DNA of 64,000 nt from Aquanectria penicillioides (GCA_003415625.1 PYIU01000011.1:633001-697000); one strand, 5' to 3'. Positions 43,712 through 56,234 are shown, counted from the stretch's first letter. A program made the numbers and translations. Notes: generated by a model from the letters alone, not told the origin.

Positions 43712-44016
43712 TATATAGATTATATAATAAATAGTACTCTTAAATAGTTAGCCTTTATATCTTTTAAGTAAAGGTCAACAATCTATAAGTATATTTATAC
43801 CTTAGGACCTATTATTATAGTAGTCTTAAGATATAAGTTAAGTAAAGTTTAATATACAATTAATTATTACCTATAGCTAAGCTATTAATTTTAATGTAAC
43901 TATAGAGCCTATATATATGCCTTTTAGTATAACTATAAGATAAATAGTATAATAGTTCTATTATTAAGACTATTATTTCTAATATTACTTATAATAGAAT
44001 AAATGAACTATAATAA
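43712..44016 (+). repeat. Left copy of the inner ~305-bp direct repeat (probable LTR)
   Basis: Matches 53624-53928 over about 305 bases, with differences that are transitions by eye (TATATAGATTATATAATAAATAG here, TGTATGGATTATATAATGGATAG there). The TG start and position suggest an LTR. The 3' limit is approximate and no clear target duplication was found. Confidence 0.7.
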
Positions 44017-46549
44017 ATAGTAGTAATTGCTTCTTTTTATTATATAGCTGCAGTCTCTATTAACTATTTAGAAATTAATAATTTATAAAGGGATAATAGA
44101 AATACTAGTAAAACTATTGGAATTAATAGTAAGAGCTAAATAAATAAGACTAGCTAATTTAAGAAGGAATTCTTCCCCTTTTAAGATTAGACTGCAATTA
44201 ATAAGCTATAATTAGTGGATCTAGCTATAATCTAAAGGTTTTAGACCTTCTTACTATAAAATCTAACTTACACTATAAAAGGAGTTATTTTAATAGATTC
44301 TTTTATTTTTAATAAATTAAAGGATCTATTCTATTAAATATATAATAATAATGGCAAACTATAAAACATCAGTTAGCCCTAAGAAAAAGCTTTTTCTATT
44401 CACTAAAATATTATTGACTAATATATAGTTATATCTATTTAAAAAATAGTTAAAAGCATTATTTTAAATGCTAGAACGGTAGGACTGGTGCTAGGGGAGC
44501 GCTTAAAGGCGCAATACTTAAGCTCCTTAAAGGACTTTAATTGCAATTAAGAATCTATAGCTAGTTAGGAAGGATCTACTAAAAAAAAGGCAGTAACCTT
44601 TAATACCTTTAATTAAAGACTTTTAATAAAGAAAGGAAAGGAACTAGTAAATAATTTACTATTTTTACAAAGACTACTATAAGACCTATTTTAATAAGGG
44701 AAGGGGGATCTAATAGACCCTAAAGAATTAAAGGGTTTATTAAATAGGGGCCAGATATTAACCCCAATCTTATCAAACCTAATGCTAGTAGGGATAAATC
44801 CTACTAGTAGCTAGAAAACCTTTAGTTTAAAGGAATTATTAAAATCTTTTAATACTATTAAGTAAAGTATAGAACTTAACCCTTTAGTGGCAGTAATATA
44901 AGCAATCTATTAGCAATTAAAAAGAGTAGAACTATTAAATTAGGCGCTATTTGCAGAAAAAGTTACTGCTGCCTTAATAAATCCTATATTTTAGGCTAAG
45001 GTTTAGCCGCTAAGGGCAAGCATTTTAGCAATAGTTTAAGATTACTATATTAGGCCTTTAGTTTTGCCTATTAAAGAGCCTTTATTAATTAAGTAAAGTT
45101 AGGAATTAAGGATCTATAACTAAAGCTGGCCTTACAACTTATAGTACCTAAGGCATAAGAATAAAGGCACATCAAGCTATACAAATAGTTTCCTGCATTA
45201 ACTACCCTTAGGACTAATAATATTAAAACTGCCCTAATAGGATATAAGAGCGTTTAATTAAGCACTAACTTTTGCATTAAAGTCTCATAAGGATAATATC
45301 TAACTTTAAGATATAGGCCTCTTTTAGCTTAATGCAAAAGAAAGGAATATTAGTAGTAAAGGCATATTTTATAATAGAAAATAGATTATTTTTAGCAATA
45401 TTAAACTATAGATTAATGCATTTAAATCTTACTAAATAAATGCCAATTTTAATACTTAAAAATATATCTATATAAATCTATAGAGTTTATTTTATGGATT
45501 TATGCTTATTTAGTATTACTATTAATTGAACTAAAATAAGAGGGAAGAGCTGCAGAAACAATTAATTAATATACTATATGCATACCTTTATAAAGAATTT
45601 AAGATAAAGCTAGACAATACAATAAAGTGGCTAAAATTAGCTAAATATATTAAGACTAATATTATAAAAGATATTTCTATATAAGCATTTACTATAGAAG
45701 TCTTTATAAAAGAGTAGGCTTTTAGCTATATAGCTAATATTTAGCTTCTTTTTGCAGTCTATATAAGATTAAATCTAAAGCTAAAAGTGCTTTATTTAGC
45801 ACTAATAGTATAGAATATAAGATCCTTATTCTTAAAAGCAATTAATAAAAAGCAATATTAGCTTAAAGATAAGCTTTAAGCTATACCTTAAGGGATCAAT
45901 AGATTTAGTATAAAGAAGGCATTTATTATTAATAAAAGCAATAGATCTAATAATATAACTAAAGATAAAGAAGTGCATTAAGGATGCTAAGATAAGGAAA
46001 ACTATTTTAATAGATAGTACTAAACTATACCTTTAAAGCGCTTTAGTAATTAAAAAACTTAATATAGGAACTTAATCCTAAAGAAGCCTAAAATGGACTA
46101 ATAGAAAATAAAACCTTAATAGAATAATTAATTATATAAACAATAGAGAAATAATAATTATAATATGCATATACCTACTTAAGAGTAAGATAGTAAAAAT
46201 TGACTGCCTTTATAAAGATTTAGTTAATATTAATATTAGAAAGGAGCCTTAAATAGTAAAGCCAATCTCTTAAAGGTTTAGCTATACTATAATAATAAAG
46301 GATTCTATTAGAGATATTAAGAACTATTAAATAGTGGATATATACTAGTAGAAAAAGGGGATAATTTTAATGAGTTATTAAAAGGTTTTTCTATTAAAGA
46401 GGATAAAGATAATTTAGCTTTTATAGAAGTCTATTATATAAGTAAAGAAAGAATAAAGAATACAAACTTTATACTAAAAATAGGCTAAGTTATTAAAGCT
46501 ATAAATAGGCCTAACTTTTATTAATATCTAGAAAAAAAAGCAAATACTT

Positions 46550-49500
46550 ACCTTAAGCTATTAATTAAGTTTAATAATAAGGGCGATTTCTACAATATCT
46601 ATATTAATACTAGAACTTTAATAGTTTTAATTAATAAAAAATAGTTAAAAGCCTATATAATAAAAGTAGTATAGAAGCAATAAGCCTTAAAGAAAGTAAA
46701 TAGAATTAACGCTAATATAAAAATCCTAAAATTAGCTACTTTTAACTTCTATATATTTAGAATCGCTAGAGATAAAAAAGTATCTATATATTTTATAGTA
46801 ACTATAGATATTATAGAACAATTAGGACTTAAAATACTAATAGAAATAAACTTTTTATTTAAGTATAGAGCTAAAGTTAATTTTATTAACTTTAGTATTA
46901 TATTTCGCTTAGCCTATAATATAATTTTTAGGGCAAAAGTATTTTAGATGTATTAGGAGAACTTTATTAGGGCAGTAATTAATGTAAGTATAGTGGTAAT
47001 TGCACTAAAGGAGACTGCTTTTATTTAAGCCAATTAAAAGGACCTTTTTAACTTTAAAGATGCTTAAGGAAATCTAAAGGCCTATTACTTCCAATCCTTC
47101 TATAGCGCCATTTCTAATGCTATAATAGATAAAACCACTTTAAGATTAGTTTAGATTTATAATGCTAGCAATAAGAAGCTAGTTATAAGATAGCAATAAT
47201 GGATAGGATAAATTGCTAATTATAATAGGGAGGAGGAAGCTAATTATATTGGATTGGACAAAAGTATCCCTAGCCTATAGGGAAAGGAATTTAACTCTAT
47301 AAAAGGATTCCTAGCTGCTGCAAAAGGGGACGACCTATTGGAAGAAGATAAGGGATCCGATCCATTTAAGGTTAATACTAGCACTTTAAGCTATAGGATT
47401 TCTAGACCTAAAGATATCCCTAATATTAAGAATAAGTATAGGGTATATATAGCCTATTTAGATTAGGCAGTAATAGAAAGGATTTGCAATACAATAGATA
47501 GATATAATATTTATAGGGATAGAGGGATTATTCCTATGCCTAAGGAAATAAAGATGTAGGTAGATCTAGTAGATAGATAGCAGAACTAAAAATGTACGGT
47601 TAGGAAATACCTATTAGGCACTAAAGACTATGCCTTACTGGACAAAAAATACAATAAGCTATAAGCAGAAGGCAAAATAAGACTAATGGACTAATTGGCC
47701 CTAATAGTATGCCTTGCTTTTATTGTCTAAAGGGTGGTAAATAGCAAAAGGAAAGGGAGAGTTATAGTCAATTTATAACTGCTTAATTAACTAGCTATAC
47801 CTAATGCCTACCCTTTACTTAATCAATTTAATATTATGGCCAATATAAAGGGCAAGAAATTTTACTTTATAATAGATAGATTAGGGTTTTTTTACTAGCT
47901 GCCTATTTTAAGTGCCTATAGAAACTGTATAGTTGTTATATTTAATAGGGGACTTAAGGTTTTTAATATTGTATTAATAGAATTTAAAAATGCACTAGCA
48001 TTTATATAAAGGTTTATAAACTAACTTTTTAGGGAATATAGACACTTTATATAAGCCTATATTAATAATATAATTGTCTTTTTCAATACCCTAAATAACT
48101 ATTTAAAGCATTTGAAAATTATCTTAAGGTTAATATAGGACAATAGGCTATAAATTGCAGTAGAGAAATCCTTCTTTAGATACCCTATAGTATGGCTATT
48201 GGGTTTTATTGTTAATAGTGAAGGAATCTATAAGATAAGCAATAGATTGGAGGCATTTGCAAAAATGACCTTTCTAAAGAATCTATTAGCGCTTAAAACC
48301 TTTATTGGAATGGTAGGATACTTGCGGTAAGGGATTCTATAGTATAATATTTAAATCTAACCTCTATAGATATAAAAAACAGCAATATTGCAGCAAGCTA
48401 AGGAGTAGCAATTGATTTTAATTGGGCTATTGAAACCGGCTTAAAGGAAGAAAGCAATAACCTAAACGTTTAAACTAATAGAAAAAGAATTAAAAGCGTT
48501 TTAGGACCTAAAAACCTTTTTAGGAATGCAGTTCCTTCTCTATTATTATAACTTAATGAAGCCTTTGTTTTTTAAGCTGGATATATATAAGAATGGATTT
48601 AGGTTATATATCTTTTAGCTTTATAGGGATTGGGATGGAATTAGCATTTTAGGCAAGGATATTTCGGCCATTTAATTGAAACCAATACTATTTCTTTTAA
48701 GGTTGATCTTTTTAGTGGAATGGGGCTATAGTTCTATTAAGGCAGAAGTAATAGCAGTTACTTAAGCTGTTAAAAAGCTATAGAAAATGGTTTAATTTAA
48801 CTGCAGTTTAGTTAATATTGTAATAGACTATATTGCTATAGAAGGGATTATAATGCATACTTCCCTTAATATAATGGATCTTAATAAAGCTAACCTAAAG
48901 CTTACTAAAATCTTTAATTATCTCTTTGGATTTAATCTAAAAATATTTTATATTCCTAGAACCCTTAATGTAGTTCTAAATGCTCTTTTAAGGCTATTAG
49001 TAAAGGAACCACTCTATTAGCAAGCTATAGATAGCTGTTTTAATGAGCTAGATGCTAAAGCTAATATAGCAAAAGCCAATACAGTTAAAATTATAATATT
49101 ACTTAAATTCTATAAGGAAATGCTTAAGGGATATAGTAAGGATCTAAAACTTAATAGGATCTACACCTATATCTAAGGGATTTAATAGAATAATGCTTAA
49201 AACCTATAGAAGAAGCAATATATAAACCCGTTCTACTTATGGGAGCTAGTAGAAGATGGATTGCTCTATTATATAGATTATAGAGGGTAGAAAAGACTTT
49301 ACATTTTTAGGCTAGTAGTTAAAACTATCCTTATAACTATCTATAATAACTTATAATATACTAAAATCTTTAAGATTTTATATAAATTAAGCTATATCTA
49401 TTTCTATAGAATAAGCAAAATAGTAAGAAAGTTTGTTGTATATTGCCTAATGTATAGGGAGAATTTAATAAATAGAAGATTGCTAATAGGCAAACTGGAG

Positions 49501-50660
49501 TTAATTCCTATAGTTTTATAATTGTTTTATACTATTGCATTAGACTTTATAACTAACCTTCTTAAAGTTATATCTATAGGTATAGTATAGGCAATCCTAA
49601 ATTACAATAAGCTAGATTAGCTATACCTAATAAACTGTTTATTTTTAAAGAAAACTATCCTTATATTAAAGCATTTAATATATATTATATAGAATTAGGC
49701 ATTTATTCTACTAAAGGTATTGCTTTTATGCAATTAGGGAATACCTATATGTATTTTTAGCAATTAGGACCTAAAGTTTATAAGCAGTATATAGAGAGCT
49801 ATATTAGCCTTTTTTAATGTAGGGGTCCTTATATTTACTATATATTACTTTTAAACTAATAGTATATTTAAAAGAAAGAACTAGATAGTGGAAATTGCAG
49901 TGCAGTATTATACTGCTATAAAGCTAAATATGCCTTAAATATAGGCACTTCTAGCAATTTAATATAATTTAAATAATATAATTACTTTAGCTATAGATTG
50001 CTTATTAAATGAACTGCTATATGGTTTTAAACTAAGGATAGTTATTAAATTTACTGCTAGAAGTAGGGTTGCCAATTAAGAAGCCAATAGAACTGTATTA
50101 AAGGTCCTATATAAGTTATACTTATAGGAAGCGCAACTTTTAATAGATATAGCAGCTATACTATTAAAGATCTAGTATAATTAATGTTATTAACTGATTG
50201 AGATCAATAAAGGAGATATTGTTTACTTATAGCTATATAAGGGATACTATTTGCTAGAGAAACTAAAGTATAAATGGTCTCCTACTAGAGCTAGACCCTA
50301 TAAGGTAATCCATAAGATTTATAGTTAAGCCATTAAACTTAACTTTCCTTTATATTAGTGGGTATATTTAATAGTCTTTATTGCCTAGATATAGAAACTA
50401 AAGTAAAGGGACAACCCTTTTAATTGTATGCTGCTATTACTACTAGCTATTAAAATCAATAGGGATAAGGCAGTAAGCTAATAGAAAGTAAATAGAATTA
50501 TCTAGCAAAAGATCTAATAGTATAAATGGAGGCTAATGCATTACTTTTTATTGCAATAGAAAGGATATACTGCTAAAGACAATAAATAGATAAATAAAAC
50601 TAAATTAAGGGAGAATGCTTTTGATTTTATTAATGAATATCTAACTGCTAACTTTATATT
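46550..50660 (+). pseudogene. Gypsy-type pol (protease, RT, RNase H, integrase, chromodomain), inactivated
   Basis: Segments readable on the plus strand between stops: KGRVIVNL and LAIPNAYPLLNQFNIM, GKKFYFIIDRLGFFYQLPIL, FNRGLKVFNIVLIEFKNALA, AYINNIIVFFNTLNNYLKHL (RT; active-site box YIDD reads YINN near 48,058-48,069), KTFIGMVGYLR, KPLFFKLDIYKNGFRLYIFQ (RNase H, ~48,555), LDFITNL (integrase Asp, ~49,540) and LKERTRQWKL (integrase/GPY region, ~49,870). Many Trp codons are TAG/TAA, as expected for G-to-A change. Nothing here can make a working enzyme. Confidence 0.8.
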
Positions 50661-50831
50661 ATGGGAAAAAGAATATAAGAAAAAAGATTAGAAATTGCTA
50701 TAGGGCATAGCAAACCTAATGTTTAAATAGCTAGAAGCTGCCTATTAATTCTTACTATTATAAGAAAATTCTCTTTTATATATTTGCTATTTAATTTAGA
50801 AGGATTTAATATAAAGGTAGCTGAATTCTAT

Positions 50832-50842
50832 AAAAAAGGGGA
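50832..50842 (+). other. Polypurine tract of the Gypsy element
   Basis: AAAAAAGGGGA is followed directly by TGTTTGAAATGGG, the expected junction of plus-strand primer and 3' LTR. No matching 5' copy of that putative LTR was found by eye left of the gag remnant. Confidence 0.5.
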
Positions 50843-53623
50843 TGTTTGAAATGGGTTGATAGTAATTTACAATTGGCTTATTTAGCATATAATTAAGGTA
50901 ATTAAATAAAGTAAATAATTAGGTGCCTATATAGTATAAAGGCAATTGCTATAGCTTAATATACCTCTTTTAACTTCTTTAATTTTATATAATCTTTATT
51001 TTCTATTTTTATATATAGCCTTACATTTTATTGATTTTAATAGTGCAAGTGCTAAAACCTATTGCCTACTGAACTTTTTAGCTTTTCTTCTTTATTTTAT
51101 ATAAATATTTAACTGCTATAAAAACTATTATCTATACTATTGGATTTAGTGTCCTTACTATTAGTTTTAGCCCCTTTACTATTAATTTCTATACTTTTCT
51201 TTATCTCTCTTTTATAAACATCTATATAATGGCTAGCTTAATGCTTATTATATTAGATTTAGCACCCTTATTGCTGATTTTAGCTTCTTTACTGCTAATT
51301 TCAGCACTTCTTTATGGCTTAAGCCCCTTTAGCTTTAAACCTTTTACTATTAGCTAGCAGCAATATAGAACTTATTGCTGTATGTTAGCAAATTGAGTAG
51401 TAGAATAATATATATAAAGCTTATTCCATTAAAAAGAAGTATAAATCTATTAGTTGATTTATTAAAAACTATATTAATTAGTCTTTCTTTAATAAGTATG
51501 GAGTCTTCTGTAATAATATTTTGTTTAGACTTTTGGATAGGCGCTAGATATTATTTAATAGATATAATAGGCTTATTAATACTTATAATAATAGTAGTAA
51601 TAAATTTAATATTAATATTAATAATTCTAATACTATAATATTATTAATTATAGCATCCCTAGCAGAAGATAATAACCTAATAGAATCTATTTATAACTTT
51701 ATTATTAATTGTAATTATATTAATAATAATACTAGCCTTTTTAGTAAAGATTTAAATGCTAGTACACAATAACTTTAGGATAATATAGATATATTAATAT
51801 AAATAGAGGAAGAGGGGGATCTAAATTAAGATTAGGAGTTTTTATCTTTAGATAATAGAATAGAGAATAAAGATAAAGAAGATAATAAAGAGGTTATAGT
51901 AGTTAGTAGGGAATATGCTAAATATAGTAGGAAGAGTATTAGCAGGAAGATTTTAGGAGGAAAGACTTCTATTTAATATAGTAGAAGGGATTTAAATACT
52001 TAAAATACAGATTAGAATCTTATTGCTTTAACTATTAGCACTTATAAAGGATTTAAATGGAAGGTAGACATTTCTATAAGTAGGGGTTTGGCCTACTGTA
52101 GATATAATAAATTAATAGGGGTAATAGGGTTAAAGGATAATAGAATTAATATTAAAGGCGCTATAACTTATAGTAATTACTATCTCTTAAGCAAACTAAT
52201 TAATAGGCTAAGGAGCTAGGGGTAAGATAATGCATTTATTTACCTTACTTATAACTTTTAGCTTTATAGCCTAAAGGGTGCTTTTAGCGGTAAACCTAAT
52301 AAATTCTACTTTTTAATAGACCTTTTTATTAAGTATAAGGAAGTTATTAACTAGTACTACAATTAAGTTAACAAAAAGACTAGTATTAGGTCTAAGCCTT
52401 TTAAGGTGGAATTTAGCCTTATTTAGTGCATTAAAACTACTGCTATAAATGCCTTTGCCTTCTATTAGAACAGTAAATACAATAAGTTTTAGGGGAACTG
52501 CTAGCACTTTATGGCCAAGCTGCCTAAAAAGGAGAAGGCAGTAGCTATAGTTTTTATTAATCCTTATAGTGCAACTAATGCTTTAGCCACTAAATACCTT
52601 ATTACTATAGGGTATAGTTATTTAATAGATATTAATGTATTGGACTAGTATAACCATTTTATTAGAAACAATTTATTTATTGCAAAAGCTATTGCAGCTA
52701 ATACAGCTACTAGTGCCTATTAAGCTATAATTAAAATTAAGACTTTAGAGAATAAAGTTGCCTAATTTAAGGAGCAGCTTAAGGCTAATACTAAATCTAT
52801 TAATATTAAATTCTATAAAGTTACTAATAAAGTTAAGGAATAAGTTATTAATATCTTTACTCTTAATAACTTAACTATTTATTTTAATACTATTAGTAAT
52901 AGCTAGAACAATAAGATTAAAGAATTAATAGTTTAAATGGTAAAAGCAAAGAAATTTAAGTTAATAGCTCTTTTAGCAGCCAATAAGGCTAAGCTAATTA
53001 AAACTATTATAGCTTAAATTAAATCTAAACTCTTTTAGGGTAGATTGGCTAAAGGCAATTAACTATTTTGCATATTTACTCCTAGCCTATTAGAATAGGC
53101 GCCTTTATTAATACTTTAGGTAGATAATGCAGTATATTAATATACAAATTTATAGCCTACTAATAACTTTCTTTTAGGAAAGAAGTGATTTAATAAGGCT
53201 ATAGTAGCTAGCTCCTTTAAGTGCTATAAGCCTAATAGTATAATAGAGGAATTAGCAATTAGGCTATTAAAGTTAGCTTTTAATAAAAAGGGATCCCCTT
53301 TTGCTATTATTAATATTAATAATCTATTTAATTAATTGTATTCTTAATACTTTATGCGCTAATACTAGCAGCCGCTAGGCTAGCTAAATCCTACTAGAAT
53401 TATATAGGATTAGAAGGAAATAATAGGGAAATCTATAGGTTTATATAAGGATTTAAGAACTTTACTAGGAATTTAGGAGCTAATGGCTAGATACTGCAGT
53501 TATATAGGATAAGTAAGAACAATTAATAAATAGGGCAAGTATAAGGTAGATATTAAGGACTTAGCTTTAGTTTTTATTACTATAGATAGTAGTCTTTCTT
53601 TTAATTTAAGGGCACTTATTATA
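50843..53623. other. AT-rich, unassigned part of the inner block with coding-like traces
   Basis: The first ~200 bases may be a solo 3' LTR (TGTTTG...). Beyond that, plus-strand traces such as FKWKVDISISRGLAYCRYNK (52.0 kb) and a long helical stretch near 52.7-53.0 kb (ENKVA..FKEQLKANTKSIN) look like a decayed structural (gag-like) or transposase gene. I could not assign a family. Confidence 0.35.
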
Positions 53624-53928
53624 TGTATGGATTATATAATGGATAGTACTCTTAAATAGTTAGCCTTTATATCTCTTAAGTAGAGGTCAATAATCTATAA
53701 GTATATTTATACTTTAGGACCTATTATTATAGTAGTCTTAAGATATAAGTTAAGTAAAGTTTAATATACAATTAATTATTACCTATAGCTAAGCTATTGA
53801 TTCTAATGTAACTATAGAGCCTATATATATGCCTTTTAGTATAACCGCAAGATAAGTAGTATAATGGTTCTATTATTAAGACTATTATTTCTAATACTAC
53901 TTATAATAGAATAAATAAACTGTAATAA
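53624..53928 (+). repeat. Right copy of the inner ~305-bp direct repeat (probable LTR)
   Basis: Counterpart of 43712-44016. This copy keeps more G and C (TGTATGGATT..., ACCGCAAGATAAGTAG), so it has taken fewer transitions than the left copy. Confidence 0.7.
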
Positions 53929-54867
53929 CCCCTTATAGTTTCTTTAGAGTTAAGGACTTTAATTCTTAATAGAGGTTAGCTAGGCTCTACTAAAACCTTA
54001 TATTATTATACCTTTTTATTAATAGCTTAATAGCCTTTATATTAATCTTTACTAAAAATAATAATAGCTTTAGTTTTTATAAAACTGCTATTTTTATAGC
54101 AGCAATTAAATGCATTTCTTCTAAATATAAAATTCTAATCTCTTTATACTACCTAATAGCAATTATAGTATAAAAAAGATATCTCTTTTAGGCAGCCTAA
54201 TTCTTTAATCCCTTAAGTATATTATCTCCCTTTATCTTAAAGTTAAGATTAATAAGATCCTTAATTTTAATTAATTATAAATTTATAATCTTCTTTTTGC
54301 TTAAAGCAGGCTCTATTAATATCTCTTTATTCCTTAAGAAACTAAATATTTTATCTAAAGCTCTTAAGGGCTCCCTTAAGGTATAAAAGAGTTAGCTTCC
54401 CTAATACTTAAAGCTCTTATCTTTATTGTCTTTTACCTTAAATTTTAACTTATCTTTAGGCTATATCTTGCATTTAGTCTTTAACTTATTTTTAGTCTTT
54501 TAGTTAAAGTGCTTTTATAGCTTTTGCATTTATTGCATTATCTCTATTATTTACTGCATTATAATGCTTAGATTTAATTAAGTCTTCTATAGGTCCCCTT
54601 TAGTAGGCTTTACTAACCTTTTAGAGGGGGGTAAGAGATCCTTAAGATTGTCTTCTCCTTTAGTAAAATCTTCTTTATTATCAGTCCATTTAATTGCTTT
54701 AATAGTAGGGACTGGCTTTAGGGCCGGCTTTAAAGCCATTGCCTAGGTTTTAGGACCTTAACTAATTAATATCGCAAGCGCTAACTTTAAGGGACAAACT
54801 TTAGGTTAATCTAAACCTTCTAAATAGCTGCAATTTCTTCTTAAATTAAAGCTCTAGGCTTATAACC
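53929..54867 (-). pseudogene. 5' part of the outer Copia gag
   Basis: On the minus strand an ATG at 54739 starts MALKPALKPVPTIKAIKW and continues ~50 codons before a stop; a lysine-rich decayed frame follows. It lies just inside the 5' (right) LTR of the minus-strand element, where gag should start, and is cut from the rest of gag by the inner block. Confidence 0.6.
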
Positions 54868-55126
54868 TATAAACAATATACAGGCATGCATAGGGACAGT
54901 TATAGCAGGCAATATGCGCAATAGGTCGGTCCAGATCAATTGGGATTCATAAGGAGCAGCTAGATAGTGGTCGCAGAATGCAGTCACCTATTTACAGTGC
55001 AGGGATTCCCTTGTGAGGATACATGGCCTCAAGACCTAGGCCCACAAGGCCCCCGAGGTCGGCTTGTGGCCGGCCGCTATATCTGTAGCGGCGACCACCT
55101 TCGCCCGGCCGCTATATCCGTCAACA
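54868..55126 (-). repeat. Right LTR of the outer Copia-type element (259 bp)
   Basis: Begins TATAAAC (TGTAAAC in the left copy) and ends GTCAACA. Mutations are confined to its inner ~60 bases (CATGCATAGGGACAG versus CACGCGCAGGGACGG on the left). Its outer end keeps CG-rich sequence (GGCCGGCCGCTATATCTGTAG). Confidence 0.88.
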
Positions 55127-55131
55127 ATGTG
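55127..55131. repeat. Right 5-bp target-site duplication (ATGTG)
   Basis: Directly follows the terminal ACA of the right LTR and equals the five bases before the left LTR. Confidence 0.85.
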
Positions 55132-56234
55132 TTTTTAAATAGAATAGAAATCAAATAGAGGGGCAACATCGGCGCAGAGTCAGCTGTGGATCCGCTGGCG
55201 CTTTGCAGGTGCATATTGTTACGAAGGATCAAATCATTTTCGCGCTCGGGATGAGCCGATGACATAAACTTGGGCATCGTGCTCTGTGATCCCCACGGGG
55301 CAATGCATGTTGAACGGAATAAATCCACGGATCCAGTACCGAACCATTGTTGGAACTAATAACTGTCCTTCCTGAAGAGGACAACCGCAAATTGAAAAAC
55401 TGGGTTTCCATTTATGGTCTTTACGTATCGCGAGGAATTCTAACTAATTTTAGACAAGACTATGAAGCGCTACCGTCATCAGTTTGCAAGACCATTTAGA
55501 TGTATGTGTATGGTGTTTGTATGCTTGGCGCGGTAGGAAATACATGCTGCGAATTTCAGATCTCATACATCCATTCCTTGTTCCATGTCTCAATTCCTGG
55601 CTGTGTGTAATCCCAGAATGTGGTTCAATACCACCTCGTCTTCTACCATTGGTGGGCGTAGTGGCTAGGGCCGGATGTGTTTAGCCTTTGGATGCACAGA
55701 AGGAATAGCTTGGTCTCAATGTTTAATTTAGAACTCACCCTTGCTTCTATGCAAAGGTGGAGTGACGACAACCAACAGCTGGACCAATATGAGGCGCCCG
55801 GCTGTGTCGGACCAGGTACAGCCTCCTAGCTAAAGCAAGATCATGCCCGCGAGACGGTCTTATTATAGAATGTTTTGAAGTATGTCCCATGTTGCTCGAT
55901 ATTGTTAATCTGTAGAGGATTAATAATAAGAATAAGCGACGAAAGAAAATCGACGAAAATGTCCGATAAATATGGCGTCTGCTTATCGTCTATGTCAACG
56001 CTGTGTTGACATTTTCGGTTGATCGCGTGAGCTTAAGCGAATGGTTGGGTCGGCTGAGACTGGGGCAGTGGAGAGGCAGTGTGCTGCTCTGACCAGAAGT
56101 ATGTATCCAGTCTTTATTGTTACAACAAAGCGTGGTCTCTTCAGATTCTTTCCTTCTAATCATCATGAAATGAAGTATCTCAAAACGTCATCACTGGCTC
56201 TGCGTGCGATTAGACAATCGTCAATCAGATAGCT
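55132..56234. other. Intergenic right flank of the retrotransposon
   Basis: Base composition returns to normal immediately after the target duplication. No gene is supported; the short frames lack motifs. The last few hundred bases are the promoter of the DUF3176 gene. Confidence 0.5.

Larger units (their letters stand above)
43712..53928 (+). mobile_element. Inner Ty3/Gypsy-type retrotransposon block nested in the Copia element
   Basis: A 10.2-kb block bounded by ~305-bp direct repeats, with coding remnants on the plus strand, opposite to the outer element. Gag-like sequence at ~44.3-46.2 kb; retropepsin remnant near 46.6-46.9 kb (INTRTLIVLINKK where DTG is expected); reverse transcriptase 47.6-48.35 kb; RNase H 48.5-49.0 kb; integrase 49.2-50.0 kb; a chromodomain-like tail near 50.45-50.65 kb; polypurine tract at 50832. 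Order RT-RNase H-integrase defines Gypsy. The block splits the outer gag. Because a polypurine tract followed by TG lies 2.8 kb before the right repeat, the Gypsy pol may itself be an insertion inside a third element. Confidence 0.7.
39393..55126 (-). mobile_element. Nested, RIP-mutated LTR retrotransposon complex; outer element Ty1/Copia-type on the minus strand
   Basis: The 15,734-bp insertion has 259-bp direct LTRs and a perfect 5-bp target duplication. Outer coding remnants are on the minus strand. From right to left: a gag-like start at 54739 (MALKPALKPVPTIKAIKW), a gap filled by the inner block, a zinc knuckle near 43,340-43,420 in which Cys and His codons now read Tyr, integrase core at 41.7-42.4 kb (NGFAKQANCTIQEKARSIII), reverse transcriptase at about 40.2-41.4 kb (ALYSLKQS..W, then IAIYINNILI), and the RNase H end near the left LTR. 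The whole interior is strongly AT-rich (about three quarters or more by eye) and full of stops, typical of RIP. The order integrase before reverse transcriptase defines Copia. Confidence 0.85.

Noticed and set aside
43699..44016. A 5-bp TTATA target duplication for the inner repeats
   Set aside because: TTATA precedes both inner repeats and recurs by chance in this AT-rich DNA; it does not directly follow the right repeat, so it cannot be called.
39393..55126. AT-rich block as a mitochondrial insertion or centromere
   Set aside because: The paired LTRs, target duplication and legible Copia and Gypsy pol motifs explain it as RIP-mutated retrotransposons.
55140..56040. Possible gene in the right flank of the retrotransposon
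   Set aside because: Only short frames on both strands without motifs, splice structure or codon pattern.
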